Shown here: positions 8,599-18,216 of the stretch, piece after piece
Position numbering within the stretch: position 1 is the first letter of the stretch
Layout: each line of letters begins with the position of its first letter
Assembly (NCBI GenBank): GCA_902786205.1
Contig: CADABQ010000011.1
Coordinates: 9,988 to 72,309 of the forward strand
Length of the DNA stretch: 62,322 nucleotides
Direction of reading: 5' to 3'
From: an uncultured Lachnospiraceae bacterium
Lineage (GTDB): Bacteria > Bacillota > Clostridia > Lachnospirales > Lachnospiraceae
Notes under the pieces: model-generated
The model's input: the letters and a program-made list of their open reading frames with translations, nothing else
Database searches by the model: none
What the model was told of the DNA's origin: nothing
Translations under genes and position numbers: made by a program

Positions 8599-8627
8599 GC
8601 ATGTTCTCGTAAAACTACTATACACTC

Positions 8628-8903
8628 TTATTTGTTGATAGTATCTTTTAATGCCTTACCAGCCTTGAACTTAGGTGCCTTAGATGCAGGAATGCTCATT
8701 GTAGCACCAGTCTGAGGATTTCTACCTTCTCTTGCTGCTCTTTCAGCAACTTCAAATGTACCAAATCCAACTAATTGAATCTTTTCACCCTTTGTTAACT
8801 CTTCTGTTACTACATCGATGAAAGCCTTTAATGCCTTCTCTGAATCTTTCTTAGATAATTCTGTCTTTTCTGCAATTGCTGCAACTAATTCTGCTTTGTT
8901 CAT
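8628..8903 (-). CDS. hup: DNA-binding protein HU
   Basis: 91 aa, start [13 protein letters not shown], with the IHF/HU signature around [21 protein letters not shown] and the DNA-intercalating proline region '[10 protein letters not shown]'. It bends and compacts chromosomal DNA. GGAGGAG precedes the ATG. A strong promoter and its own terminator make it a single-gene unit inserted between spoVT and rqcP. Confidence 0.97.
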   Translation of the reverse strand: MNKAELVAAIAEKTELSKKDSEKALKAFIDVVTEELTKGEKIQLVGFGTFEVAERAAREGRNPQTGATMSIPASKAPKFKAGKALKDTINK

Positions 8904-9050
8904 GGATTAACTCCTCCTCTAAAATAATTGTAATTTTACTAACGAGCTCCGACACTCGCTTATTTTTCCTCTTCCCAGTCTAATAGACATATGGAAAGTA
9001 AACTGGCATTTTTGCTTCTCCTCATCTCCGCCAAAACACCCATACATCCA

Positions 9051-9079
9051 TTTATAAACGGAAATGCCTTATTTGTCAA
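9051..9079 (-). promoter_or_regulatory. Sigma-A promoter of HU
   Basis: TTGACA and TATAAA are separated by exactly 17 bp on the minus strand. The transcript would have a leader of about 140 nt. Confidence 0.7.
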
Positions 9080-9217
9080 GAAAATTTAACCATTAATATA
9101 GGCTGACGCCTTATTATTTGCACTTTTGCACAACATTTTACGCTAAATTTAGTGGTTTTGACTACACTTTTTCCTATATTTTTGCTCATTTAATAAGTTG
9201 TATTTCCCTTATTTCCC

Positions 9218-9763
9218 CTATATTTCCATTTGTTTTCCCAAAAAATCCGCAGCAGTGGAAGCTAATTTTTTATCTGCTTCATTGCTACCTGCTTCTTCTC
9301 TTTTTATAAAAAAAACAACTGCACCAATCGCATCTCCTTGACATAAAATTGGTGCAATCACCTGTTTTTGGTATTCAATGCCTGCCCCCTGTATTGCCAG
9401 ACCTGCTCCATTCTGTCCATTTCTTACTAAAACACTGCGATTTTCAATAATTTTCTCCAGCTCGTTACTGAGTGGCTGATTTATTAATTCTTTCCGATTG
9501 CTTCCTGCTGCTGCAATAATTTGATCTCTGTCAAAAATACAAATAGTATATCCTGTATTTTCTGCCAAAGCCTCGGCATATTGTACTGCAAAACTTCCCA
9601 AATCCCCAATCGGAGAGTATTTTTTTAAAATAATTTCTCCATTTCGATTTGTAAAAATCTCCATTGGATCTCCTTCCCGTATTCGAAAGGTTCTTCTAAT
9701 TTCTTTTGGAATTACAATTCGCCCAAGGTCATCTAAACGCCTTATTACACCTGTTGCTTTCAT
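9218..9763 (-). CDS. spoVT: Stage V sporulation protein T (SpoVT)
   Basis: 181 aa. An N-terminal AbrB-type swapped-hairpin DNA-binding domain (MKATGVIRRLDDLGRIVIPKE) is followed by a GAF-like domain, as in B. subtilis SpoVT. It modulates sigma-G genes in the forespore. AGGAGGG precedes the ATG, and a sigma-G-type promoter lies upstream. Confidence 0.96.
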   Translation of the reverse strand: MKATGVIRRLDDLGRIVIPKEIRRTFRIREGDPMEIFTNRNGEIILKKYSPIGDLGSFAVQYAEALAENTGYTICIFDRDQIIAAAGSNRKELINQPLSNELEKIIENRSVLVRNGQNGAGLAIQGAGIEYQKQVIAPILCQGDAIGAVVFFIKREEAGSNEADKKLASTAADFLGKQMEI

Positions 9764-9807
9764 ATCCTAATTCCCTCCTGTTTTCTACATACTTTTCCAT
9801 ATATGGG

Positions 9808-9837
9808 TAGTATGTGGAAAGAGTTAGGAAATTATAC
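9808..9837 (-). promoter_or_regulatory. Sigma-G/F-type promoter of spoVT with dyad
   Basis: GTATA and CATACTA are separated by 18 bp on the minus strand, matching the GNATR-N18-CATNNTA forespore consensus. The -10 is part of a dyad, CATAC...CATATATG...GTATG, running down to about 9788, which could be an autoregulatory site. Confidence 0.6.
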
Positions 9838-9873
9838 GTTGCGATTCAGAGAGTGCATCTATATACACTGCGT

Positions 9874-11001
9874 TTAATTCAACAATTTATACAAATGTTC
9901 CTCTTTTGCAAAGTTACTCATTTCATATAAAACAAGCACATCTGCTTTTGGATTTTCCTGAACAATTTTTTTTACGGACAAATTGTAGTAACGAAGATCC
10001 AACATAATAATTTTTTTATATTGACCGATGAGCATAGGAACCAGACTATTTGCAAAGGAATCTTTAATTACCAGCAAAGTTCCCGCTGTCGCTTTAGGAT
10101 TTTCTATTTCTACTATGCCATAATTACCACCAAAATAAACAGCGTACTTATCGTTTCCCTGTAACTTTTCCTCTACATAAATGCCCTGACGCACCTCTCC
10201 GTCACAAGTAACTTTTAAAGGTTGCGGCAATGCCTTCGGAATATCCAAACCATCCTCCTGTGGATGTCGTTCCAATACCTTAGCGTACATTGTTCCTAAA
10301 AAATGTTTACTCACCCTTGTTGGCAAAAATGTTTCATAAGGTACTGTTTTATTCCCCCATTCTTTTTGCAAGGCTGTATAGGCAATATAGGCCCCTTGCA
10401 AGGTCCAATGATGATCAGTTTTAAAATAGACCTGTTTTGTCTTTGCTGCCCGCTGAAGCTCTTTTCTAATGTCCAGCCACCCTATATTTATGTAATTTTT
10501 TCCTTTTTGATACAAATCTGTATCATTATACATAACGGCCCCCTTCGGCAGTTTATCTTTTAATAGACACCCTCTGGATGGCACCAACAACATTGCTTTT
10601 CTTTTTATTCCATCAGAAAAAAAATGTTGCACCATTTTTAAATTATTTTTATAACGCGCCTTAGAAATCTGACTGTCCAATACTTGTTCCAGATAATATC
10701 CATCTTTTCCTAAATAAACTCCGTTGATACAGCTATTTCCTATCTTTTTTTCCATGTCGGTAGAAAGCTCCATCCATTCTTTTCGTAATGGAAATTGATC
10801 ATTTGCATAGTTATCTAATTGTTTCTGCACACTTCCTTCCAAAATACCTTTCCAGGAAACGATTGGAAAGGTTGCAAGATAACGATTTTCCTGCTCTGAA
10901 AATGTCTTTTGCTTCCCTGCAAAAATAAAAACTCCAAACAGTGTAAGGCAACCGAGGACTCCCACTATATAAATGCTTTGTAAAATACTTCTGTTTTTCA
11001 T
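9874..11001 (-). CDS. DHHW family protein (AlgX/AlgJ-like surface acetylation partner)
   Basis: 375 aa with one N-terminal membrane anchor and an extracellular domain holding the diagnostic 'TDHHWT' motif, then a late 'VIKDSFANSLVPML' serine motif (DSF), as in SGNH-like alginate acetylation proteins. The paired MBOAT protein moves acyl groups across the membrane, and DHHW proteins are thought to transfer them to a surface polymer. ATG at 11001 follows AGGGAGAG; a ten-residue upstream extension is not used. It is last in a four-gene operon. Confidence 0.88.
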   Translation of the reverse strand: MKNRSILQSIYIVGVLGCLTLFGVFIFAGKQKTFSEQENRYLATFPIVSWKGILEGSVQKQLDNYANDQFPLRKEWMELSTDMEKKIGNSCINGVYLGKDGYYLEQVLDSQISKARYKNNLKMVQHFFSDGIKRKAMLLVPSRGCLLKDKLPKGAVMYNDTDLYQKGKNYINIGWLDIRKELQRAAKTKQVYFKTDHHWTLQGAYIAYTALQKEWGNKTVPYETFLPTRVSKHFLGTMYAKVLERHPQEDGLDIPKALPQPLKVTCDGEVRQGIYVEEKLQGNDKYAVYFGGNYGIVEIENPKATAGTLLVIKDSFANSLVPMLIGQYKKIIMLDLRYYNLSVKKIVQENPKADVLVLYEMSNFAKEEHLYKLLN

Positions 11002-11084
11002 ATTCTCTCCCTTCGATAGCAACATAGGCAATCACAAAAACCTCTAAAATACAACCTTCAAGAATTTGCAAATGCCTAAAAACA

Positions 11085-12524
11085 TCAAAATCTAAAATAT
11101 AAAAATGGATTGTAACTTCCCCGAACTAAAAAAGCAATACTAACTACCAACAGAAAACAAGAATATAAATAATATAATGGCTCCTTCCATACTGTTGGCA
11201 CTACATGATCTGCTATCTTTTTAGGCAAGGAAGTTGCGCCTATAGCTAAAAGAATGAAAAACAAAATGGTGTTTGTCCAGCTATACACTCCGATTGGGCT
11301 GCTTATTTTTACCCCATTTCCAACCATTGCCTTTAGCATAGAGAGCAACTGTTCCGTTTTTTCACAGCTAAATAATACCCAGCCAAACAATACGACCAAT
11401 AATGTATATGTATGTTTCCAAAGAGCAGCCAAACTGTTCTCTTTCTTTCCACACCTTTTATCTTGATTTTGTTTTTTCTTAAAGATTTGCCAAATTCCCT
11501 TTTCCAAAACCAAAAATAGAAAATAGTACATTCCCCATACCACAAAGTTCCATCCGGCACCATGCCATAATCCCGTTAGGAACCAAACAATAAACAAGTT
11601 TATAATTTGGCGTTTCCATCCTTTTTTATTGCCACCAAGCGGAATATATACATATTCCCGAAACCATCCACTCAGTGTCATGTGCCATCTTCTCCAAAAT
11701 TCAGTTATACTCTTTGCTTCGTAAGGATAATAAAAATTTTCAGGAAATGTAAAACCAAACATTTTTCCTAATCCAATTGCCATATCTGAGTAACCAGAAA
11801 AGTCAAAATAAATCTGAAACATATAAGAAATTGCCGCAAGCCAGGCAACAGACATACTCCAGTCTCCGTCTGTCAGACTTTTCATTTGCTCATATAAAGC
11901 CCCTGCCTGATTTGCCAATAACACTTTTTTCCCAAGTCCGATTGTAAAACGACTAAAACCATTGGCAACATTCGCAATAGTAACACTTCGATTTTGTAAT
12001 TGCTTTTCCACACAGGAATATTTCACAATCGGTCCTGCAATCAGTTGTGGAAAAAGGCATACATACATGGAAAAATCCACAAAATTCTTTTGACACTGCA
12101 CTTTTCCCAAATATACGTCTATGGTATACGACATAGTCTGAAATGTATAAAACGAAATTCCAATTGGCAGTGCCAATGATAACAGCGAAAACTGGCTTCC
12201 AAACAACTGATTGAGAGTGGAAAGTAAAAAATCTGTATATTTAAAGTATCCAAGCATACCAAGATTTCCTACAACAGACAGAACAAGTATATATTTGTCC
12301 CATTTTTTTCCGTGTTTCTTACAGTAATCTATGATTCTTCCATTCGTATAATCAAACACCGTAGAAAATACCATAATGCAAATGTATACTGGTTCTCCAT
12401 AAGCATAAAAAAGCAAACTAAGTAGCAAAAGCCACATATTCCGTAACCGCTTTGGCAAAAGAAAATATCCAATGCATACAATCGGCAAAAATGCGCACAA
12501 AAATATAATACTACTAAAAACCAT
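11085..12524 (-). CDS. MBOAT family O-acyltransferase (AlgI/DltB-like)
   Basis: 479 aa with about ten membrane segments. It carries the MBOAT hallmark 'SITEFWRRWHMTLSGWF' and the conserved catalytic-type His in GLWHGAGWNF. It fits the AlgI branch, which passes acetyl groups across the membrane for surface-polysaccharide O-acetylation. The next gene is the DHHW partner. The polymer is unknown; no glycosyltransferase is nearby. Confidence 0.93.
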   Translation of the reverse strand: MVFSSIIFLCAFLPIVCIGYFLLPKRLRNMWLLLLSLLFYAYGEPVYICIMVFSTVFDYTNGRIIDYCKKHGKKWDKYILVLSVVGNLGMLGYFKYTDFLLSTLNQLFGSQFSLLSLALPIGISFYTFQTMSYTIDVYLGKVQCQKNFVDFSMYVCLFPQLIAGPIVKYSCVEKQLQNRSVTIANVANGFSRFTIGLGKKVLLANQAGALYEQMKSLTDGDWSMSVAWLAAISYMFQIYFDFSGYSDMAIGLGKMFGFTFPENFYYPYEAKSITEFWRRWHMTLSGWFREYVYIPLGGNKKGWKRQIINLFIVWFLTGLWHGAGWNFVVWGMYYFLFLVLEKGIWQIFKKKQNQDKRCGKKENSLAALWKHTYTLLVVLFGWVLFSCEKTEQLLSMLKAMVGNGVKISSPIGVYSWTNTILFFILLAIGATSLPKKIADHVVPTVWKEPLYYLYSCFLLVVSIAFLVRGSYNPFLYFRF

Positions 12525-12535
12525 TCTACTCTCCT

Positions 12536-13024
12536 CTATTTAAAGTACGACTCAAATGCCTGTTGCACAACACCACTTTTTTCACTAACAATCAATACAA
12601 CGCAATTCTTTTTATAAGTTATTACAGCATCTTCCAACATAGAAACCTGATCCGGAGCATATGCCTGCATTGTGCCTTTTCGATTTTTCAAATGTGTATG
12701 TAAGGATTCCATCAATTCTGCTACATCTGCTTCATCTTTCAATGTAATAACCGCAATTTCTTCCGCTGTCCCCTTCTTTGCATAAGCGTATGCGTATGCA
12801 TCAATTAAATCATAGTCCATATCAGATAAAGCACTAAATTTCAGCTCTCCTTCCTTTTCCTTACTACTTGCTTGTTGCATGGAAGGCAGCGTAGTATCTG
12901 CCTTCATTAAAGTTTCTTGCAATTTTGCTACATCCACGTTATTCTTTTTTCCTGTACCGCTCTTTCCACAACCAACAACTACAATAAGTGAAAAAATCAG
13001 TAATAATGCAATGCTTTTCTTCAT
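12536..13024 (-). CDS. DUF4358 domain lipoprotein
   Basis: 162 aa with a lipoprotein signal (hydrophobic stretch ending VVVGC, Cys20-like lipobox). The body matches DUF4358 proteins, which often sit beside MBOAT/DHHW genes in Clostridia. The function is unknown; it would face the outside, anchored to the membrane. Its stop lies eleven bases before the MBOAT start, so the genes are cotranscribed. Confidence 0.85.
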   Translation of the reverse strand: MKKSIALLLIFSLIVVVGCGKSGTGKKNNVDVAKLQETLMKADTTLPSMQQASSKEKEGELKFSALSDMDYDLIDAYAYAYAKKGTAEEIAVITLKDEADVAELMESLHTHLKNRKGTMQAYAPDQVSMLEDAVITYKKNCVVLIVSEKSGVVQQAFESYFK

Positions 13025-13036
13025 CTTATTTCTCCT

Positions 13037-14203
13037 CTAACCCTCTCTTGTACCTTCTATTTCTTTTTCCCTACTAACTTCCTCTTCTGTATCTTCCGTC
13101 AACGTAACACCGAATGCCTTAGATACTGCTTTTCTAATTTTCTTAACCAGCTTTTTATCTAAATTGCTATTTTGCTCTTCTGCCTCCGAATAGTTACTGA
13201 TTGAAATAGCTAATACATAACTTCCTTTTCCATCTTCATACCAACTTGCCTGTGTACTAATGTCATCCATTCCTGTGCTAGACATAGAAAGTGCGTTTGA
13301 CACATCATTCATCATAGATTCTACTAATTCCATTTCCTTTTCGGTTATTTTCTTTTTAAAGCGGAAATATAAGCCACTTTTCTTTTTTTCGATCGCCTTC
13401 TTTATTTTTGCCGGTATCTGATAGAAACTTGAAATCTCTACTGCATTTTGAACTGGATAACAATATTTTACGCCCTTTGCCTCTGGCACTCCAGCACTTT
13501 CCCAATCATGTCCAGACATGGCAATTCCGTCTGGCATATTAAAATTGGCATATTGGGATGATCCAGATACATCGCTGTAAATATCCACATGATACCAGTT
13601 TCCATCATCTAATTTCACCAAATCCCAGGAATGATAATCATTATGTACAACATGGCACTCTATATCCAACATCTCCATAAACAGACGAAATGTAGTTGCA
13701 TATCCGACACAGACAGCCTTTTTTCCATTCAATACCCCACCAGGTGTATACGTGTTGTTGGCGCGGTTGGAAACACTGATTGTATTAGTTGAATCACTGC
13801 TTATATTTTTATACATCCAATTGTATACTGCAATTTCTTTTTCGTAATCGGTCTTACAGTTCTTTGTAACCTTTTCTACTATTTTTCTTGCCATTTTTTC
13901 TGTTTCTTTTTCGATTGCGGATAACTTTGAATCATCCCCATTTTTGTAGGCATCTGATATTGGTTTTGTGCTTATGATTTCATAAGAATCTGCAACCTTA
14001 ACACCATCTTCTTGATAATTACTTTCCTTTTCCGCCTCTTCCGCTTGCTTTTTCAACTGTTTGTCTACATATTTTAGTATTTTTTTGTCATTCTTCTGAC
14101 TTTCCTTCAACTGGTATGCACCCAGTCCTAAGTTTCCCACCAGACAAGCGGCGATTCCAACCCCTAAAATTCCTTTTGCTACTGCTTTTCCCTGTTTGTT
14201 CAT
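13037..14203 (-). CDS. Transglutaminase-like domain protein
   Basis: 388 aa. An N-terminal membrane segment (GILGVGIAACLVGNLGLGAY) acts as anchor or signal. The transglutaminase-like core has Cys165 (GKKAVCVGYAT), His191 (NDYHSWD) and Asp207 (WYHVDIYSD), a full catalytic triad of the bacterial transglutaminase/protease fold. The tail is Lys/Glu-rich. It may be an extracellular peptidase or crosslinking enzyme at the cell wall. It is first in the operon with the DUF4358, MBOAT and DHHW genes. Confidence 0.88.
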   Translation of the reverse strand: MNKQGKAVAKGILGVGIAACLVGNLGLGAYQLKESQKNDKKILKYVDKQLKKQAEEAEKESNYQEDGVKVADSYEIISTKPISDAYKNGDDSKLSAIEKETEKMARKIVEKVTKNCKTDYEKEIAVYNWMYKNISSDSTNTISVSNRANNTYTPGGVLNGKKAVCVGYATTFRLFMEMLDIECHVVHNDYHSWDLVKLDDGNWYHVDIYSDVSGSSQYANFNMPDGIAMSGHDWESAGVPEAKGVKYCYPVQNAVEISSFYQIPAKIKKAIEKKKSGLYFRFKKKITEKEMELVESMMNDVSNALSMSSTGMDDISTQASWYEDGKGSYVLAISISNYSEAEEQNSNLDKKLVKKIRKAVSKAFGVTLTEDTEEEVSREKEIEGTREG

Positions 14204-14323
14204 TTTCCTTTTCCTCCAAATTCTTTTAGCTTACTACAAGCCCCTCTTATTTGATGCATAAATCTTGCCTGTATATACCCATCGTTCCCACATAGGAACA
14301 CCTGTTCCGTATGCAAACAACTC

Positions 14324-14352
14324 ATATTCTACTAAAATTATATTTATGTCAA
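14324..14352 (-). promoter_or_regulatory. Candidate promoter of the transglutaminase-MBOAT operon
   Basis: TTGACA with a GAATAT -10-like hexamer 17 bp downstream on the minus strand, about 120 bp before the transglutaminase start. The -35 is perfect but the -10 is weak. The rest of the 14204-14594 gap holds only the thioesterase terminator. Confidence 0.4.
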
Positions 14353-14529
14353 AAATAAGGCAGGCTCTATATACAGCTATAATACCTCATTTTTGCGTTA
14401 AAATCATTACGTTTGTTTTACAAAATAATTACATTTTTATTTCAACCAATTAGAAGTACCTGTAGCGAGTTATCCACGAAGTTTCAGAATATTCCACTGA
14501 ACTAAAACAAATTTTTCCCTAAAGCAAAC

Positions 14530-14578
14530 AAAAAGCAATTGCAAAACACAACTTACCCTTTCACGTTTCACAATTGCC
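14530..14578 (-). terminator. Terminator of the acyl-ACP thioesterase gene
   Basis: GGCAATTGTGAAAC and GTTTTGCAATTGC form the stem, followed by TTTTTG on the minus strand. Confidence 0.75.
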
Positions 14579-14594
14579 TATTTTTTACCTTATT

Positions 14595-15305
14595 TTATTC
14601 CCACTGCATCTCTATGGTTGCATATATTTTTCCAGCTTCTGTACATAATGTTACAGTATCCTTCGTCTTTTCTTTGTAAATCATAGGATACACTGTATCA
14701 CCGAGCATTGCAGATTTTTTGTACTCTGCACGAAATGCATGAATTTTAGGTACCTTTCCAATCGCTTCACATGCCATACGAAGATACTCTACGTTATTTA
14801 CATGTCCATTCGTATCAATCTGATAACTTCCAATAACAATTGGTCTTCCTTTTTCAGCCGCTACATCTGGTATTTTAATTTTTGTTGGCGGATATTCCAT
14901 TGGAAATTTTTCTTCAAAGGTATACGCATCCACCTGCTCTTGTTCCACACGATCAGGAACCATTTTTTCCATATCCATATATAGCCATACAGAATTTGCT
15001 ACTGCCACATACGCACCGTTTTCATCCTGCATCATAAGGTTTCGATACCCAAAAGAACGTTTAAAATCATATGCATTCGTAGAAATCGTTACCTTTTCTC
15101 CAAATTTGGGATAACGATTTACTTGTATCTGCCAAGATAATAATACCCAGCCTTTCTTTTCCTTCATTAAGTATTCTACCCCAAATCCAACTTCCTCCGA
15201 ATGAAAGGTAGCACAATCCTGAAAATAATCCATCAACGCCTCTAATGTCAAGGTTCCATCTGCTCCTACTTCGCTGTATCTGATCCTCCCGTTAAATGTA
15301 TACAT
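14595..15305 (-). CDS. Acyl-ACP thioesterase
   Basis: 236 aa with two hotdog-fold halves. The N-half contains 'DYFQDCATFHSEEVG' and the C-half 'IDTNGHVNNVEYL', the Asn-His motif of the FatA/FatB-like bacterial acyl-ACP thioesterases (TE14). It would release fatty acids from ACP in the cytoplasm. Its own terminator indicates a single-gene unit. Chain-length preference cannot be read from the sequence. Confidence 0.93.
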   Translation of the reverse strand: MYTFNGRIRYSEVGADGTLTLEALMDYFQDCATFHSEEVGFGVEYLMKEKKGWVLLSWQIQVNRYPKFGEKVTISTNAYDFKRSFGYRNLMMQDENGAYVAVANSVWLYMDMEKMVPDRVEQEQVDAYTFEEKFPMEYPPTKIKIPDVAAEKGRPIVIGSYQIDTNGHVNNVEYLRMACEAIGKVPKIHAFRAEYKKSAMLGDTVYPMIYKEKTKDTVTLCTEAGKIYATIEMQWE

Positions 15306-15445
15306 TGTTTTCCTTCCCTTCTAAAATGTAAATAAGTAATTACAAAATTCTTAAAGTAAAGTAAATTTCACAATCACCTAAATAATGTAAAAAATCTGCA
15401 GTATCACTTCAGAGTTTTTAACCCTGACACCATATATAATATTGC

Positions 15446-15486
15446 AAAAAAGAAAAGACTGCAACCCTTCCGTTACAGTCTTTTGT
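15446..15486 (-). terminator. Terminator of the LTA-synthase-type gene
   Basis: AAAAGACTGTAAC pairs with GGTTGCAGTCTTTT, followed by CTTTTTT, just past the stop codon. Confidence 0.85.
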
Positions 15487-15495
15487 ATTTCATTG

Positions 15496-17619
15496 CTATT
15501 CTGTTGCATCTGGTGTATCTACAACATCTGCATCTGGATTTTCGTAAACAACTGTATTTGAACTTCTGAAAATAGTTTCTCCAGAACCAAGCTGATTTAC
15601 CACGATCTCGTCTCCGTCCTTCACATTATCCTTCTTGGTCGTAAGCATATTGCCACTAACATAGTTCGTTCCAACACGTTTTCCGTTTATATAAATTTTA
15701 CTCCACTTAGTAAAATTGGATCCACACAAAACAACACGATTTCCTGCTACATTGTCATCCACTTTGTCAATTACAACATCCTCTACACCCATTTCTAAAT
15801 TTGTTGCCGGATATTTGTCCAAACCATCATAACAATAACGTTTACCATATAATATATCATACTGAAGGTCCTCTAACCCATCTAAATATGCCTTTTGATT
15901 TTTCGATTTTGCATGGGTCTGGTGATAATTTAGTATGGTTCCTTCGTGTATCCCCATATTATTTGTTACGCTTGCCATCAACTGATAAGATGCTAAATCC
16001 ACATCTTTCTTTTTCAGTCCCATATTATTCCATGTTACATACTTTGTTTTATAAATATCGTTCGATACCATATCTTTATTTTCTAATCCCATTGTAGGCA
16101 AATGATCTCCGAAAAATACAATAATCGTATCTTCGTCACGCTTGCTCATTTCCTTAATTAGATTTTTCATAAAGGTATCCACTTCATTTAATTGATTTAC
16201 ATAATATGTCCATTGATTCTTTTTCGCCACATCTTCCATACCTTCAATCGTATAGGTTGGATCCTGAATAACAGGTTCTTTCGGATAATCACCATGGCTG
16301 CCTACTGTAATAATATAAGTAAAATCAGCCTGATTTGGTGTATAATCCATAGCTTTTGTTGTTTCTTTTACAAGAATATCATCCGTTGCCCAACTTCCAT
16401 TTGGTGTATACTGCGTAATATTCATCATTTCCTTACTTGTAAATGTATCAAATCCCATTTTAGAAAATGCATTAGCACGGCTATAAAAATTTCCACCATT
16501 ATTATGTACGACATGCGTACCATAACCTATGCCAGATAAATCCGCTGCCACACTTTCGCAAGATTTCTTTTTTAAAATCGTCTTGTATGGATACTCACCT
16601 GTACCAAAGTAATCAATACTCATACCAGTCAAGACTTCAAATTCCGTATTTGCTGTTCCAGCTCCTACAACCGGAACCTCACAGTATCCGGAGGTATATT
16701 TCTTCTCCAATTCATGGAAAGTTGGAATAGGGTCCTTGTTTGTTTTAAGAAACTTAATTTCTCTTGGATCACAAAAAGATTCCAGCAATACACAAATAAT
16801 ATTTGGTTGTTTCTTTTTCTTTATTTTTGTTGTTTTCTTTTTTTCATCTACTTGGTCTTGAATATGTTTGATTGTTTCCTCAGAATAATCTTTTGGTTTA
16901 CTCATGCCTCGATCCATAACACTACAAGAAAAACCATAAATAAACCCATAGTTTTCATAACCTTGTGCAATATTTGCAAAATAATCTGCCACAACTTTAC
17001 TATTCTGCGCTGCATGTGTTGTAACAGGCAATCCAATCAATACAAGCAAGCATACAGCAGTTGGCATAATTACCATATGGATCTTTCCCTGATATTTTGG
17101 TCCTTTTATAAACAAGATCAAACAAACGAAAAAGAACGCAGAAACTCCAAAAATAACTTGAGAAATCTGGCTGGAGGTAAAATAGTTTGTATTATTTGAC
17201 ATAGCAAATAATTCCGGCAAACATTTTAAATCTGTATAACCAAATGGTGTAACACGATTGGATAATACACATCCATTTACAATCCCTAGAAACATCCAAA
17301 ATCCAGCGATGATAAATCTTAAAAACGCTCTTCTTCGAAATAAATAAACGATGGTCAAGGAACAAAATACAATAAATGCATTGTATAAAAACGCCATGGT
17401 ATGTAAATCCACAAATTCACATGCCGAAGTAAAGCCTCTACGCGAAACCAATTCTACGCCAAATACAATTGCACATGATATTAACATATGAAACAATAGC
17501 GAAAAACGATTCAAAAAAGCAATTGTCTTCATATATTTTTCCGAATGTTTCTTTTCTTCTTTTTTTGAAAACAATTTCTGAAATGCTGTTTTCATTTTAG
17601 CAAAGATTTCTCTCTTCAT
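15496..17619 (-). CDS. LTA synthase family membrane sulfatase
   Basis: 707 aa from the ATG at 17619, ten bases after AAGGAG; the frame extends further upstream but without a site. Five membrane segments are followed by an extracellular alkaline-phosphatase/sulfatase domain with 'NIICVLLESFCD', 'GTANTEFEVLTG' (Thr nucleophile position), 'VGSHGDYP' and 'FFGDHLPTMG' metal ligands. The family transfers glycerol-phosphate onto lipoteichoic acid or similar polymers. A C-terminal module of about 80 residues (VVLCGSNFTKWSKIYINGK) resembles IPT/TIG immunoglobulin-like folds and is unusual for this family. Confidence 0.9.
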   Translation of the reverse strand: MKREIFAKMKTAFQKLFSKKEEKKHSEKYMKTIAFLNRFSLLFHMLISCAIVFGVELVSRRGFTSACEFVDLHTMAFLYNAFIVFCSLTIVYLFRRRAFLRFIIAGFWMFLGIVNGCVLSNRVTPFGYTDLKCLPELFAMSNNTNYFTSSQISQVIFGVSAFFFVCLILFIKGPKYQGKIHMVIMPTAVCLLVLIGLPVTTHAAQNSKVVADYFANIAQGYENYGFIYGFSCSVMDRGMSKPKDYSEETIKHIQDQVDEKKKTTKIKKKKQPNIICVLLESFCDPREIKFLKTNKDPIPTFHELEKKYTSGYCEVPVVGAGTANTEFEVLTGMSIDYFGTGEYPYKTILKKKSCESVAADLSGIGYGTHVVHNNGGNFYSRANAFSKMGFDTFTSKEMMNITQYTPNGSWATDDILVKETTKAMDYTPNQADFTYIITVGSHGDYPKEPVIQDPTYTIEGMEDVAKKNQWTYYVNQLNEVDTFMKNLIKEMSKRDEDTIIVFFGDHLPTMGLENKDMVSNDIYKTKYVTWNNMGLKKKDVDLASYQLMASVTNNMGIHEGTILNYHQTHAKSKNQKAYLDGLEDLQYDILYGKRYCYDGLDKYPATNLEMGVEDVVIDKVDDNVAGNRVVLCGSNFTKWSKIYINGKRVGTNYVSGNMLTTKKDNVKDGDEIVVNQLGSGETIFRSSNTVVYENPDADVVDTPDATE

Positions 17620-17754
17620 CTTTTCTCTTCTCCTTATCTTTTTTTGTGCAGCAAGGGGTATCCCTTCTGCAATTTCACACTTTTTTAACTCATTTACAAC
17701 CTTGAACAAAGTGAAAAGTCCACTAGAATTCTCCAAAATTCACACTCACTAAAG

Positions 17755-17880
17755 TCCTGTTCACTTTGCGTACCAGATGCGTGTTGCATGCCTTTGCAAC
17801 AATATTCTTTGCACGTCTGTGTACACTCTCACAGAGTGCTTTTTACTCTATAAGATGCACTTTTTTATAGAGTAAAATTA
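17755..17880. repeat. Cluster of intergenic hairpins
   Basis: Three palindromes in a row: GTTGCATGCCTTTGCAAC, CACTCTCACAGAGTG, and TTTTACTCTATAA...TTATAGAGTAAAA. The last resembles CTATAGAG hairpins at 8533-8563 and 27570-27597. They lie in the leader of the LTA-synthase-type gene. Confidence 0.6.
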
Positions 17881-17894
17881 GATTTGCTTTCTAA

Positions 17895-17923
17895 ATTATA
17901 CTCAAATCTCCTATTTTTCACAA
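17895..17923 (-). promoter_or_regulatory. Sigma-A promoter of the LTA-synthase-type gene
   Basis: TTGTGA and TATAAT are separated by 17 bp on the minus strand. The leader of about 270 nt contains the hairpin cluster at 17755-17880. Confidence 0.6.
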
Positions 17924-17940
17924 GTCTTTTTTACTGGGAA

Positions 17941-17969
17941 TTGACGTAAAATTTACTTTTGGATACTAT
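17941..17969 (+). promoter_or_regulatory. Divergent plus-strand promoter without a gene
   Basis: TTGACG and TACTAT are separated by 17 bp. No credible coding gene follows; the next strong hairpin with a T run on this strand is at 18217-18254, which would give a transcript of about 280 nt. It is a candidate small RNA gene; no known RNA family is recognised. Confidence 0.45.
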
Positions 17970-18216
17970 TTTAAGGGTACAATGCGCATGCATTCAATAT
18001 TTGGTAAGATTTTTGCAACTTAGGACAAAAGTAAGTATCATAGAAAAAAGCAGCCAAGAAATATATTCAGTTTATATATTTTTTATATTTTCTATTTTTT
18101 TTTTAGAGTTTGTACACACTCTCTCCACAACTTCCACCTATAATAATACTTGCAAGAATTTTTCATACATTTGAATACTCCCCTCTTATCAATCTATATA
18201 GTCATTGATTTGAGAA

